Notes under the pieces: model-generated
What the model was told of the DNA's origin: nothing
Databases searched by the model: none
What the model saw: only the letters and a program-made list of their open reading frames with translations
Assembly (NCBI RefSeq): GCF_035046485.1
Contig: NC_085137.1
Coordinates: forward strand, 499,182,536 to 499,246,535
DNA length: 64,000 nucleotides
Direction: 5' to 3'
From: Aedes albopictus
Taxonomy: Eukaryota; Arthropoda; Insecta; Diptera; Culicidae
Translations under genes and position numbers: made by a program
Part shown: positions 11,206 to 21,150 of the stretch, piece after piece
How positions within the stretch are numbered: position 1 is the stretch's first letter
Layout of the letters: each line of letters opens with the position of its first letter

Positions 11206-11577
11206 AGGCAGAAATTCAACATGATTTTAATGAGCACCACACAACATGCTTTTCTTCGCAACTCTTCATCTGCTTCTGTCCTAAGAGCTCATTAGCAGTC
11301 TGAAATTAGACGGCATCAAATTCTTCCTTACTTGCGTCTCTGTAATCCTGGGGTGGCTGTCAATAGAGACGTGCGCCTGAAAAGTAGCCTGGGGAGTTGA
11401 CAAACCTTTAATTGAACGATGTTTTTGTTTGACACCTGGCCAGGTCCGTACGATCAGCGTGGATGGAAGGAAATGTTGGTTAGATATCTATGATCAGATA
11501 ATGTCCAAGAACTTGGGCCACCTCGAAGGTATCTGGAGTTGGAAGATGGATGGGGAGGTATGGGAAGCTTTCCATGG

Positions 11578-11636
11578 TGGAGATGAACCAGCCTCGGGCT
11601 GAAAATCTCCCTAATAAAGCTAATAACAATAATAAT
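11578..11636 (+). mobile_element. 59-bp hairpin micro-retroinsertion, copy 1
   Basis: A 12-bp duplication AGCTTTCCATGG at 11566-11577 and 11637-11648 brackets only 59 bp. The insert is a nested hairpin (GGAGAT/ATCTCC outside, CAGCC/GGCTG inside, loop TCG) followed by an AATAAAG/AATAAT tail. The same unit with different TSDs is at 48424 and, with a poly-A tail, at 15148. The hairpin resembles the 3' end of the SINE at 12281. Confidence 0.85.
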
Positions 11637-11649
11637 AGCTTTCCATGGC

Positions 11650-12268
11650 GAATAAGCGTATACGCGTTGTTGATGAACATTTGAGAATTTTTATTTTTCT
11701 AATTACCGCTCGAAAAGTAAACATTTGTAGCACAAAATAAGGGTTGTTCAATCTCATATCAATAATAATTAGACTACGCTAAATCGTCATCCGGAACGAT
11801 TTGGCTTTGAAGGACCAACACCAGAATATTAACAGCACTGAGGAAAGTTCGGAAAACGAGCTCATCTAATCAAATATGATAATAATAAATATTGATAACT
11901 CCTTACTGATTAACTGTACAGATGGATGTGTGAAATTATGAAAAAAAACCACAGCTCAGAAGAGATTTGTGCTCACGGCCGTTGTACGCTAGATGAATGC
12001 TTTACCAAGTAATCAACTAAGCCAATCAATGACACAGTATCTTAGTTGTTAAGGAAATTCAAATCTCATCAACCATTCTTCATGTTCCCATAACCGGGAA
12101 AGCTATCCGAAATAAATGCAAAATAATCACGATACTGTGGGTTTTAGATGGACAATCTCGTGTAACTTATAAAATAAGTCAAATACGAGTTGTTTTCTTA
12201 AGTTTTTATTTTAAAGTAAAGTAAAGTCGATGACTAAGAGTGTTTTAAATGAAACTTACTGTTTAATG
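11650..12268. other. Unassigned intergenic sequence
   Basis: AT-rich, no gene or bounded element recognised. Confidence 0.4.
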
Positions 12269-12280
12269 AATGCGGCACTC

Positions 12281-12451
12281 GTGGAGCGGACCTGGTGTGA
12301 TGGTTAGAGCACTTGACTATCACGCCGAGGACCTGGGATCGAATCCCACTCCAGACAAACTCGCAAAAATGTGAGTTCTTCCTTCGGAAGGGAAGTAAAG
12401 CGTGGGTCCCGAGATGAACTGGCCTAGGGCCAGTTAATACAGATAAAAAAA
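12281..12451 (+). mobile_element. tRNA-derived SINE, full-length 171 bp
   Basis: Exact 12-bp duplication AATGCGGCACTC at 12269-12280 and 12452-12463. The head is tRNA-like with an A-box region (TGGTGTGATGGTTAGAGCAC) and a B-box (GGGATCGAATCCC). The body contains a TTCCTTCGGAAGG hairpin. The 3' end has a CTGGCC/GGCCAG hairpin, AGATA and a short poly-A. Other copies are at 15112 (minus) and 28907. A second Aedes SINE family, Gecko, is known, but I cannot confirm identity with it. Confidence 0.85.
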
Positions 12452-12463
12452 AATGCGGCACTC

Positions 12464-12885
12464 TATGTTCCCAAAACGTGTTTTTTTATCCCCATCGGGT
12501 TCCAAGCTACCTTTTTTTAGTGAATTGGAACGAACGCACTTAGGACCATTGAAAAAATACTTTTAAGTCGATTTTTTTCATTAGTGGACCTTTTTTTGGT
12601 TCCTTTTTTTAAATAGGGTATGAGTAACATCTGTAATCTCACGCTCCCATGTTCATCCTATTCGAAAACAAGCGATTACGGCACCGATTGATTTCGTTCA
12701 TTTTGTTCTCATGCGTGCTCACTTCTAACAAAAAAAAAAGAAACAAAACAAACAGAGCTTCAATCCTTTGTTTTTTGTAGGATGAAAATGGGAACCACAT
12801 GCTTAATAAGGGAACCAATACCATATTTGTCATCAAGTTTGGTCGATCCGTGATTTGGCGTCGAATCAGTCTTTAGTTAATATGT
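12464..12885. other. Unassigned intergenic sequence
   Basis: Several T-runs and A-runs; nothing recognised. Confidence 0.4.
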
Positions 12886-14180
12886 TGACGATTGGGTGAA
12901 TTTCGGAAAGTATACCTGGAGGAATTCCTGGAGAAATCGCAAGCGAAATTCTTAGAGAAATCCCTGGACAAATGCCTGGAGCAATTCCTGGATATATTCC
13001 TGGATGAATTCCTGCTGGGATCACTAAAGGAATTCTAAGGGGGACCTCTGGTAAAATTCCCGGAGAAATCCCTAGATGAATTCCCGTGGATGAATCCATG
13101 GAGGCATTCCTAAAGGAATTCCTGCAGAAATACCTGAAGGAATCCTTGAAGGTGTTCCAGGAGAAATGCCTGGAGGACTTTCTGAAGAAATACTTAAAGA
13201 AATTCCTAGCGGAATTGCCAGTGGAATTTCTGGAGGAATTCCAGAAGAAATTATTAGAGGAATTTCTGGATGAATCATCGGAGGAATCTCTGGAAGAATC
13301 CTTATAGGAATTCCAGGAGAAATTCCTGATTTCCAGGAAGAATTTTTGGAGGAGTTTTTGGAGGAATTTTTGGATGAATTTCTGGAGGAAGCATAAGAGG
13401 ATTCCTGGAGGAATCTCTGGAAGAATCCTAAGAGGAATCCCTGAAAAATTCTTTGATTTCTGAATAAATAGCTGTAGGAATCTCTGGTGGAGAAATTCCT
13501 GGATAAATCCCTGGATGAAACCCTGGAAAAATATCCGGAGAAAGAATTCCTGAAGGAAGCCATGCGGGATTTCCTGGAAAAAAACCTGGGGTAATTCCTG
13601 GAGAAGTCCCTGAAGAAATGCCTGGATGAAATCTTTGAGGAATACCTGTAATAACTACTAAATAGTTTCCGGGAGTAATTTCTGGGGGAATTTCTGGAGA
13701 ATTCCTGAAGAAATCTTTGAAGGAATTCCTAGAGAAATCTCAAGAGGAATTCATGCTGGAATCCCTGGAGGTATTTTATGAATAATTTCTGGATAAACTC
13801 CGGGAGGAATTCCTGGGAAAATTTCTGAAGGAATCTCTAGAGGATTTCTTGGAGTAATTGCTGTGGTTCTTCAAAACAATCCTTCAGGAATTCCTTCAAG
13901 GACTTCTCTAGGGATTCTTCCAGGGATTCCTCATGGAATTAATGAAGGGATTGCGCCAGGAATTCCTCTAGATATTTCTCAAGGAATTTCTCAAGAGATA
14001 GCACCAGGAATTCCTACAGGCATGTCTCCAGGATTTCATTCATGAACTCCTCCAGAAATAGCTTTAAGAATTCCATAAGGAATGCCTTCAGAAACTACCA
14101 CAAATAATTGCAGATGGAATTATTGGAGCAATCTCTAGCGGAATTCTGAAAGAAACCTCTGAAGGAATACCTGCGGAAAT
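12886..14180. repeat. Large degenerate GGAATTCCTGGA minisatellite
   Basis: About 1.3 kb of near-continuous variants of 'ggaattcctggagaaat' with loosely kept 12/15-base spacing. It gives frames such as PGIPPGI on the minus strand and EFLKEFL on the plus strand. Because several frames on both strands stay open together, the openness reflects the repeat, not selection on a protein. The unit orientation flips near 13870. Confidence 0.8.
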
Positions 14181-14866
14181 ACCTTTTTTTTTTATTTATT
14201 TATCAAATAACTTATCGTAACGTAAGGCATTGCCTTTTAAAATGTTACAATATGAAAATAATAGATTTTACATAACTCTTAATACTTCTTACAACTACTG
14301 TAACTTGTAAACCTGTAACTGTACTACCTTAAAGGATATCTGGAGAAAATCCAGGGAAGTTTCGAAGAGGTTTTTGGAGGGGGTTTCAAAGGGTCTCAAG
14401 ACATCCCGGAAAACCTTTTTAGAATGTTTTTCATGGTAATTTCCATATAGACCAATTTTGCTTTTGGACCACCATCAAACCACCATCGAAATGGCTGAAA
14501 ATTTGACAGTACTCTAGCTTTGCACCAAGAATTATTATGAAGATATAAGACTTTTAAATTTGAATGGGACCTCTGAAATGCCCTAGTGGACACCCTTTAC
14601 GGAGGGTATTTTTTCAATGGATCACTAAAATAACTAAAACAGCCACTATGGAATGAACAGATAGCGCCACCGTAGCCTTATGTGTTTGACGATCAGAATA
14701 ACTAGCCACAGAAGTCCAGTGTCGTGATTGTTCGTGTGACTAACATCTAGTGTGCCACGCCCTCATTGCGTCAGTAGTGGTACTAGAAGTGTCAAATAAA
14801 TTTTGTTTCCCAAAACAAAAGATCACCTACAAGCTGGTTACCTTTAAACAATCAATAGTTACAATA
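14181..14866. other. Unassigned sequence interrupting the minisatellite
   Basis: From 14186 an AT-rich block of about 150 bp interrupts repeat-like sequence, which resumes briefly at 14335. I could not define TIRs or a TSD. The rest is unassigned. Confidence 0.4.
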
Positions 14867-15022
14867 AGGTGGCATCCATTAAATACGTCACGGTCCTAGG
14901 GGGGAAAGAGGTTTGTGAAACCGTGACAAGCAATGTATTAAGTATAGGAAACACCCGTACGAAGGGGGGAGGGGGGTCTAATACTCCCAATTTTAGCGTG
15001 ACGTACTTAATGGATGCGCCCT
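14867..15022. mobile_element. 156-bp MITE, GCATCCATTAA family
   Basis: Inverted ends AGGTGGCATCCATTAAATAC and the reverse complement of AGGGCGCATCCATTAAGTAC, extending into ACGTCACG on both sides. The interior is G-rich. The element at 55149-55607 has analogous ends and a similar G-rich core. Confidence 0.8.
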
Positions 15023-15111
15023 AAAAGATATTAATTTAAATAAATAGGAAAAGTGACTACAGCGCCATTGGAATTCTAGTGTATTTCTACTATCCACTGA
15101 TGTTACAATGC

Positions 15112-15346
15112 AATTTTTTTTATATGTATTAACGAGATTTTTAGCCCGAAGAGATGAACCAGCCCCATGCTGAAAGTCTCTATAATAAAGACAAAAAAAA
15201 AACAAAAAAAAAAGTTTTTAGCCCTAGGCTAGTTCATCTCGGAACCCACGCTTAAGAACTCATATTTTGTGAGTTTGTCGGGAGTGGGATTCGATCGCAG
15301 GTCCTCGGCGTGAAGTGTTCTAACCATCACACCAGGTCTGCTCCAC
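15112..15346 (-). mobile_element. tRNA-derived SINE (12281 family) split by a micro-insertion
   Basis: Minus-strand copy of the SINE at 12281, with a tRNA head at 15280-15346 (GGTGTGATGGTTAGAACAC; B-box CGATCGAATCCC) and poly-A tail at its left end. A 7-bp duplication ACAATGC lies at 15105-15111 and 15347-15353. Its 3' hairpin region is interrupted by a 67-bp insertion at 15148-15214. Confidence 0.8.
15148..15214 (+). mobile_element. 67-bp hairpin micro-retroinsertion, copy 3
   Basis: Flanked by a 10-bp duplication TTTTTAGCCC (15138-15147 and 15215-15224) inside the minus-strand SINE. The insert starts GAAGAGATGAACCAGCC, has the same hairpin plan as the copies at 11578 and 48424, and ends in two A10 runs separated by C. 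The 5' start is within a few bases of that in the other copies. Confidence 0.8.
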
Positions 15347-15614
15347 ACAATGCTAATGTCCATATACGGTGGCGCCTTTGCTTACATGCGGCGAACGCTA
15401 GAAAAATTTGCTTCATTGATCCATTAAATAAAAACCAGATATAAGTGCTATCACACTTTTTCTCAAAATTGAATTTTATCTGTTTTGAGGATCATAACGA
15501 TTTTGAGACTAATTGCCCAAATTTCATTGGCTTTTCCTAGTTTTTTTTTGTTTTTTAATGCTATATTTTCCACAAAATGCATTTATCCCATATGTTCAGT
15601 AGTTAATGTGTATT

Positions 15615-15701
15615 TGTTGGTCATAGTAACCCTTGAATTATTTAAGTAAAATAAATCATTCTAGTTTGTCATTCCGTTGCAACCACACGTGTTTTCCTTC
15701 A
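15615..15701 (+). repeat. 5' LTR of copia element
   Basis: 87 bp, TG...CA, very short for a copia-group LTR. It includes AAATAAAT near its middle, which could serve as a polyadenylation signal. Identical to the 3' LTR. Confidence 0.95.
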
Positions 15702-15714
15702 GGTTATGGGCCTG
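15702..15714 (+). promoter_or_regulatory. Primer-binding site, initiator-tRNA half type
   Basis: GGTTATGGGCC starts directly after the LTR. From established knowledge, Drosophila copia is primed by an internal 5' fragment of tRNA-iMet with a site of this form, not by the tRNA 3' end. The absence of a TGG start agrees with that mode. Confidence 0.75.
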
Positions 15715-15806
15715 TGGCACCATAGCAACGGACAAACAATTGAAGAAAATTTTTCGCCGATGTGAAGAACTGAAACTTTCAAGATTTTTATACAAGAAGA
15801 AAATTG

Positions 15807-18800
15807 ATGTCGCTCCAGAGAACTCCAACACGAAGCATGAACGGTAGCAGCTCAGAAGCACTTCCAGGCGCCGGAGGTCCGGCCGGAACAGCAGGAGCAG
15901 GAAGCCAGCAAGCGGATTTCGTTGGAGGAGCACCGGTGGCGACGAATTCAAGAATCCTACCAGCGGGAGGAAGCCTATCGTTGCCATTGACGGAGCGATT
16001 ACGAGGGCAGGAAAACTACAGCTCCTGGTCCTTCGCAATCAAAATGGTGATGATCCGAGAAGGTACATGGGCAGCAATCAAGACACCAAATCCGTCGGAA
16101 GAGCTATCGGAGCGGGCGCTCGCAACAATTTGTCTGAGCATCGACCCGACGAACTACAGTCTCGTCCAGAACGCAGCTACAGCCAAGGAAGCATGGGACA
16201 GTCTGCAGGCGGCTTTCCAGGACAGCGGATACATCCGGGAATTCGGACTACTTCGGCAACTGACCGGAGTAAAGTTAGTGGATTGTGCTACGGTGGAGGA
16301 CTACGTCAACCAGCTGATGTCCACCAGGCACAAACTGTCGCAGATTGGCTTCGAGGTGAACGATCGGTGGATGTCCAGCATTCTGCTGATGGGCTTGCCG
16401 AAACAGTATGAGCCCATGATCATGGGCCTGGAAGCGTCCGGGATCCAGATGCGAGCTGATACGATACGGGCGAAGATTCTCCAGGACGTGAAGTGGCCTG
16501 ACGACTCTGTTGGAAGCGAGTCGAGTCGGGCATTCTATGGACAATCCAGGACGAAGCCGAAGTCATCCAAGCCGGACAAGAGCCATGTGAAATGTTTCCG
16601 ATGCAACCAGCCGGGCCATTACGCATCCGAGTGCCAACGAGAAGGCAAGTCGGAGCCAAAGGGAGAGCGTAGAGGCAGCCAGCAAGCACCGAAGAAATTC
16701 GACAGACACTCGGCCTTCATGGTACAGCACCAGCGCGCCAGTACAGATGAATGGATTTTCGACTCTGGCACGTCGTCCCACATGTGTCGGGACAAATCGG
16801 ATCTGAAAGAAGCAGAAGAGGTGAGTGATAGTGTCATAGTTGCAAACAACATGGAGACACCAGTCGTTGCTAAGGGCAACGTGGTAATCAAAGCCGACTT
16901 GGGTGATGCAACCGAAGTGCTCGATGTTTCGGAAGTGCTGTGCATTCCGGAACTGGCGATGAATCTTTTATCCGTGCACAAGATCTGCAGTCGTGGTCAT
17001 CAGGTGGTGTTTTCCAAGGACGTGTGTGAAGTTTTCGACCAGACCGGTCGGATTGTGGCTGTTGGTGATCAGCAAGGCGGACTATATCGTCTCCGCCAAA
17101 CCGGAAGAAATGTATCGTGCATCGCGACGCCCAAGGAGGACATCGGATTATGGCATCGCCGCATGGGGCACTTGAATGCACACAGTTTGAAGCAACTTCG
17201 CAGTATGGTCTGTGGTGTGCAATTCGACGAATCCGATATGCCGGCGTGCATTCCGTGCTTGGAAGGGAAGCATCAACGTCAACCGTTCAAATTCAAAGGG
17301 GCCAGAGCAGCAGAGGTGTTGGATCTCGTCCACAGTGATCTGTGTGGTCCCATGGAAACGACTTCCGTAGGAGGCAGCAAGTACTTCCTTACCTTCGTCG
17401 ACGATTGCAGCAGGAAGTGCTTCATCTACTTCATTCGATCGAAGACGGAAGTGCTGGAATGCTTCAAAGATTTTCAAGCGTATGCAGAGACCCAAACAGG
17501 TAGGCGAGTGAAGCGATTGAGAAGTGACAACGGGACGGAGTACGTGAATCATGACATGAAGCGATATTTGCGGCAATGTGGAATCCGACACGAAACCAGT
17601 GTGCCGCATAATCCGGAGCAAAATGGTCTGGCAGAACGGATGAACCGGACCCTCGTGGAACGTGCTCGTTGTCTACTATTTGATGCAGGATTGGACAAAT
17701 CGTTTTGGGCCGAAGCGGTTGGAACAGCGTGCTACCTCGTGAACCGTTCACCATCGAAAGGTCTTCAAGTGACCCCGGAAGAAAAGTTCAGCGGAAAGAA
17801 GCCGGACCTATTCAATCTGCACGTTTTCGGTACGAGAGTGATGACGCACATACCGAAGATAAGAAGGAAGAAATGGGATCCGAAATCGGAGCAAGGCATC
17901 TTTGTCGGATACGCAGCGGGGACGAAAGGCTATCGAGTCTACAATCCGAAATCCAGGAAGGTGTATGTGAGTCGGGACGTTGTGTTCCTGAACGAAGGCA
18001 GCAGCGAAGAACGACTGGAAGCTCCCGAACCAGAGATGCTACAGTTTCGGATGGCATCAGTGGAAACCGACCCAGAATCCGAGCAAGGCGGAGAAGCTAC
18101 CGTAGCAGAACCATTACCAGCGAATGAAACTGGCGGCGAAGTGCTGTCGGACCCATCACAAATTGCGCTCCCTCCACAACCAGAGGACCCCCAATGTGTG
18201 GTAAGGCGCAGTGGCAGGGAGCGCCGTATCCCAGGCAAGTACAATGATTTTCAGTTGAGCTTCAGTGCCGTCCCTCAAAGCATTTCCCCATCTCAGGTAT
18301 TTCTTGATGAGCCGAAAACGTTTGCGGAAGCAATGCAGCGTGACGACAGCAACCGGTGGCATGAAGCCATGGAGGCAGAGATGAAATCCCACAGCGACAA
18401 TGGGACCTGGGAGCTCTGTGCCCTACCGGCGGGGCGGAAAGCCCTAAAATCGAAATGGGTGTTCAAGCTGAAGACGAAAGCGGACGGCTCGATCGAGCGG
18501 TACAAAGCGCGATTTGTGACGAAGGGCTACTCGCAAATCAAAGGAGTCGACTATGGAGAAACCTATTCACCAGTGGTCCGATACTCCACGGTCCGCTACC
18601 TGATGGCAGTAGCAGCGAGATTAGGATTGAAGATCCACCAACTCGACGCAGTGACGGCCTTTCTTCAAGGCGACTTGACGGATGAGGAGATCTACGTGGA
18701 GCAACCAGAAGGCTTCGCAATTCCCGGCGGCCAGGTGTGTCGTTTGAAGAAAGCGCTCTACGGACTCAAGCAAGCGAGTCGCGTATGGAACAAAAAGCTC

Positions 18801-19868
18801 GATAATGTACTCAGGGAAATCGGTCTGCAGCAATCGAAGATGGACTCGTGCGTGTATTTCCTGATCGACGGCGACAAGATTCTCATCGTGGCCGTGTATG
18901 TGGACGATATGTTGGTGTTCGCCAACGATGATGAAATAGTCGACGCGTTGAAACAGCAGCTAATGGTCAGATTCCAGATGAAAGATCTTGGCTACGCGGA
19001 GCAGATCCTCGGAATGCGGGTAACACAAGTTGACGGGAGGATCACATTGGACCAGGAAAAGTACATCGAGCAACTGCTCGAGCGGTTTGGAATGAATGAC
19101 TGCAATCCCGTTTCCACGCCGTTCGATGCAAGCCAGAAACTGAGCAAGGAAATGAGCCCGAAATCGCCCGCTGACGTCGAGAGGATGGCGAATGTACCTT
19201 TTCGCGAACTCGTCGGTGGATTGCAGTTCGTGGCTCAGTGCACCAGACCGGATATAGCATTCGCGGTCAATGCAGTCAGCAGTTTCAACAGCAACCCGGG
19301 AGAAGCTCACTGGACGGCAGCCAAACGCATTCTGCGGTACCTGAAAGGAACGAAGGATATGAAGTTAATCTACAGTAGCGAAAGTGAAGAATCGTTCCAC
19401 GGGTATTCCGATGCAGACTGGGGAAACGATCCAGAGACCAGACGATCCGTAACAGGCTACGTTTTCAAGCACTCGGGCGGTGCAGTTGCATGGAGCTGCA
19501 GAAGACAACCCACCGTTGCTCTCTCCACGACGGAAGCAGAGTACATGGCGATCGCAGCCGCGGGCCAGGAAGCTCTATGGTGGCGCTCATTCCGAGCAGA
19601 GCTCAGTGGCCTCACTACCACAGTTGAAATGCGTTGCGACAACAGAAGTGCAATGTGTTTAGCCGAAAAAGAAGTCGGTTACTCGGCGCGGACGAAACAC
19701 ATCGATCTGCGTCATCATTTCGTCAAGGAGCAGTTGGAGCAGAAAACTATTGCCCTTCAACACGTTCCATCCGAAGGTCAACTGGCGGATGTCCTAACGA
19801 AGCCGGTTCCGTATCCGAAACTCCGAGAAGCAAGAAAATCACTTGGGGTTTCTCAAATTCAGGGTTAA
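15807..19868 (+). CDS. copia Gag-Pol polyprotein, intact
   Basis: Single frame of 1353 residues from the ATG at 15807; the preceding TTG is not a likely start. Domains in order are: Gag; zinc knuckle C263-X2-C266-X4-H271-X4-C276; aspartic protease with DSGT at D319; integrase with H450/H455 and C481/C484 zinc site and the triad D511, D574, E610 (35 residues between the last two); reverse transcriptase with YVDD at 1031-1034; RNase H with D1202 and DADW, ending in a KHIDLRHH block. Length matches the family norm of about 1,300-1,450. It makes the capsid, matures it, copies the RNA and inserts the cDNA. Gag and Pol share one frame without a frameshift, as in Drosophila copia. Many opposite-strand frames inside are shadows. 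Confidence 0.97.
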   Translation: MSLQRTPTRSMNGSSSEALPGAGGPAGTAGAGSQQADFVGGAPVATNSRILPAGGSLSLPLTERLRGQENYSSWSFAIKMVMIREGTWAAIKTPNPSEELSERALATICLSIDPTNYSLVQNAATAKEAWDSLQAAFQDSGYIREFGLLRQLTGVKLVDCATVEDYVNQLMSTRHKLSQIGFEVNDRWMSSILLMGLPKQYEPMIMGLEASGIQMRADTIRAKILQDVKWPDDSVGSESSRAFYGQSRTKPKSSKPDKSHVKCFRCNQPGHYASECQREGKSEPKGERRGSQQAPKKFDRHSAFMVQHQRASTDEWIFDSGTSSHMCRDKSDLKEAEEVSDSVIVANNMETPVVAKGNVVIKADLGDATEVLDVSEVLCIPELAMNLLSVHKICSRGHQVVFSKDVCEVFDQTGRIVAVGDQQGGLYRLRQTGRNVSCIATPKEDIGLWHRRMGHLNAHSLKQLRSMVCGVQFDESDMPACIPCLEGKHQRQPFKFKGARAAEVLDLVHSDLCGPMETTSVGGSKYFLTFVDDCSRKCFIYFIRSKTEVLECFKDFQAYAETQTGRRVKRLRSDNGTEYVNHDMKRYLRQCGIRHETSVPHNPEQNGLAERMNRTLVERARCLLFDAGLDKSFWAEAVGTACYLVNRSPSKGLQVTPEEKFSGKKPDLFNLHVFGTRVMTHIPKIRRKKWDPKSEQGIFVGYAAGTKGYRVYNPKSRKVYVSRDVVFLNEGSSEERLEAPEPEMLQFRMASVETDPESEQGGEATVAEPLPANETGGEVLSDPSQIALPPQPEDPQCVVRRSGRERRIPGKYNDFQLSFSAVPQSISPSQVFLDEPKTFAEAMQRDDSNRWHEAMEAEMKSHSDNGTWELCALPAGRKALKSKWVFKLKTKADGSIERYKARFVTKGYSQIKGVDYGETYSPVVRYSTVRYLMAVAARLGLKIHQLDAVTAFLQGDLTDEEIYVEQPEGFAIPGGQVCRLKKALYGLKQASRVWNKKLDNVLREIGLQQSKMDSCVYFLIDGDKILIVAVYVDDMLVFANDDEIVDALKQQLMVRFQMKDLGYAEQILGMRVTQVDGRITLDQEKYIEQLLERFGMNDCNPVSTPFDASQKLSKEMSPKSPADVERMANVPFRELVGGLQFVAQCTRPDIAFAVNAVSSFNSNPGEAHWTAAKRILRYLKGTKDMKLIYSSESEESFHGYSDADWGNDPETRRSVTGYVFKHSGGAVAWSCRRQPTVALSTTEAEYMAIAAAGQEALWWRSFRAELSGLTTTVEMRCDNRSAMCLAEKEVGYSARTKHIDLRHHFVKEQLEQKTIALQHVPSEGQLADVLTKPVPYPKLREARKSLGVSQIQG

Positions 19869-19875
19869 GGGGGGA
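19867..19875 (+). other. Polypurine tract of copia element
   Basis: AAGGGGGGA lies between the gag-pol stop (TAA, 19866-19868) and the first base of the 3' LTR. It is positioned to prime plus-strand cDNA synthesis. Confidence 0.85.
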
Positions 19876-19962
19876 TGTTGGTCATAGTAACCCTTGAATT
19901 ATTTAAGTAAAATAAATCATTCTAGTTTGTCATTCCGTTGCAACCACACGTGTTTTCCTTCA
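19876..19962 (+). repeat. 3' LTR of copia element
   Basis: 87 bp, identical to the 5' LTR, followed by the right GTATT duplication. Confidence 0.95.
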
Positions 19963-20229
19963 GTATTAATGGTTGGTATATGAGTTTTGAGGGGAGTAAG
20001 AGTTAAAAAGCAATTTAAATATCTATGCAAGATATATGTTGTGGAAAAAATAACATCATGCATTTTTGTTCTAAAATTTCTATTTGTTTTTTTAATTGGC
20101 CTTTACAAATATTTATTTCACTTTTTGTCCCACCACCCTTTGGCTGGGGATAAAAATAATAAAGCATTTAATCTGAAAAATATTAAAAACTCATCAGATT
20201 TGTTAAAGACATTTGGACAAGAGCCGATA

Positions 20230-20671
20230 TAGGTCGGACTCGATTATTCGGGTGACTCAAAAATTATTTCACCCCGGATAATCGAATCACCCGGATAATC
20301 GAGCCATGCTTCTTTTCCTTTATTTTTGATGTTCTTCAATCAAAAACTGTTCGTAAAACATAGAAGCTAACATACATGACGTTGTAGTGCCTAAACTCAA
20401 CGACTGGTATTATTATCACCATGTTTTTTGAAAATGAAATTTTAGCTGAAAAATGTGAAAAAATAAAAGCAATTTCCTAATGGGCTAAATTCTATTTACA
20501 GGTGTTGTATTTGATGTTTATCACGTTTTTTGTAAAATGGTAATCTAAAAATTTGTAAACAAAGCAAAAACAAATTTTCCCCGGGTAATCGAGCTATTTT
20601 TTCCGGATAATCGAGCCCCGGATAATCGGGCCCCCGGTTAATTGAATCCCCGGATAATCGAGTCCGACCTG
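20230..20671. mobile_element. pogo/Tigger-like MITE
   Basis: The right end reads, inward, CAGGTCGGACTCGATTATCC. The left end matches with the first C changed to T and a few differences. TA flanks at 20228-20229 and 20672-20673. The motif CCGGATAATCGA recurs at least six times near both ends. Ends of the type CAG....ACTCGATTATCCG with TA targets are typical of the pogo/Tigger branch of Tc1/mariner. No transposase is left in 442 bp. Confidence 0.8.
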
Positions 20672-20673
20672 TA

Positions 20674-21042
20674 TTTTGATAAATATTTTTTATCTGCCCC
20701 CTCAAAATGCAAAATCCAGCCAGAATTTTTTCATGGGGGGGAGACAAAAAGACAAAATTAAATTTGTATCTGCCAGGCTGATGCACATATTATTTTTCAT
20801 TTATATCCGAGACATTCTTATCAGGCACGAGGAGGAATGGATAAAAATTTATAAGAAACAAAAAAACGAAAAAAAATATTGAAAAATGAATAATTATGTG
20901 CACAATTGAAAAAAGACAATTTTTAACTATTGAAGTTGTTTTAAAAAGACACTACGCCGTCTTCAGCCAAAGGCTGCACAGACTAAACACCCATCAATAT
21001 TTTGGGATTTTCAAATAGATGAAGACATAATTTTTATTAAAC
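20674..21042. other. Unassigned AT-rich sequence
   Basis: Nothing recognised apart from a short 'cgtcttcagcc.aaggctgcacag' stretch at about 20960 that looks repeat-derived. Confidence 0.4.
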
Positions 21043-21150
21043 ACTAGCTGTCCCGGCAAACGTCGTACTGCCTGCCTACTTTGTTTTCTGACATACTGCT
21101 CTATAGGGACGCTCCCGCAAGGTAATCTGTGTGGGACTGGGAGAACATCT
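21043..21150 (+). repeat. Dispersed repeat CTAGCTGTCCCGGCAAACG, copy 1
   Basis: About 100 bp beginning ACTAGCTGTCCCGGCAAACG is shared with 47187-47350. The second copy runs further, into a 'caccgatcggttcagtagtttc' stretch. The class is unclear. Confidence 0.6.

Larger units (their letters stand above)
15615..19962 (+). mobile_element. Complete copia-type LTR retrotransposon
   Basis: Two 87-bp LTRs, identical at every base, begin TGTTGG and end CTTCA. They are bracketed by a 5-bp TSD, GTATT (15610-15614 and 19963-19967). The 5' LTR is followed at once by a primer site (GGTTATGGGCC), and a purine tract (AAGGGGGGA) precedes the 3' LTR. One uninterrupted gag-pol frame fills the interior. Identical LTRs and an intact frame indicate a very recent insertion. 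Gene order (integrase before RT) is that of Ty1/copia. The interior is clearly GC-richer than its surroundings. Confidence 0.97.

Noticed and set aside
16067..19897. Many 60-157 codon frames in other phases and on the minus strand of the copia element
   Set aside because: Shadows of the GC-rich gag-pol frame.
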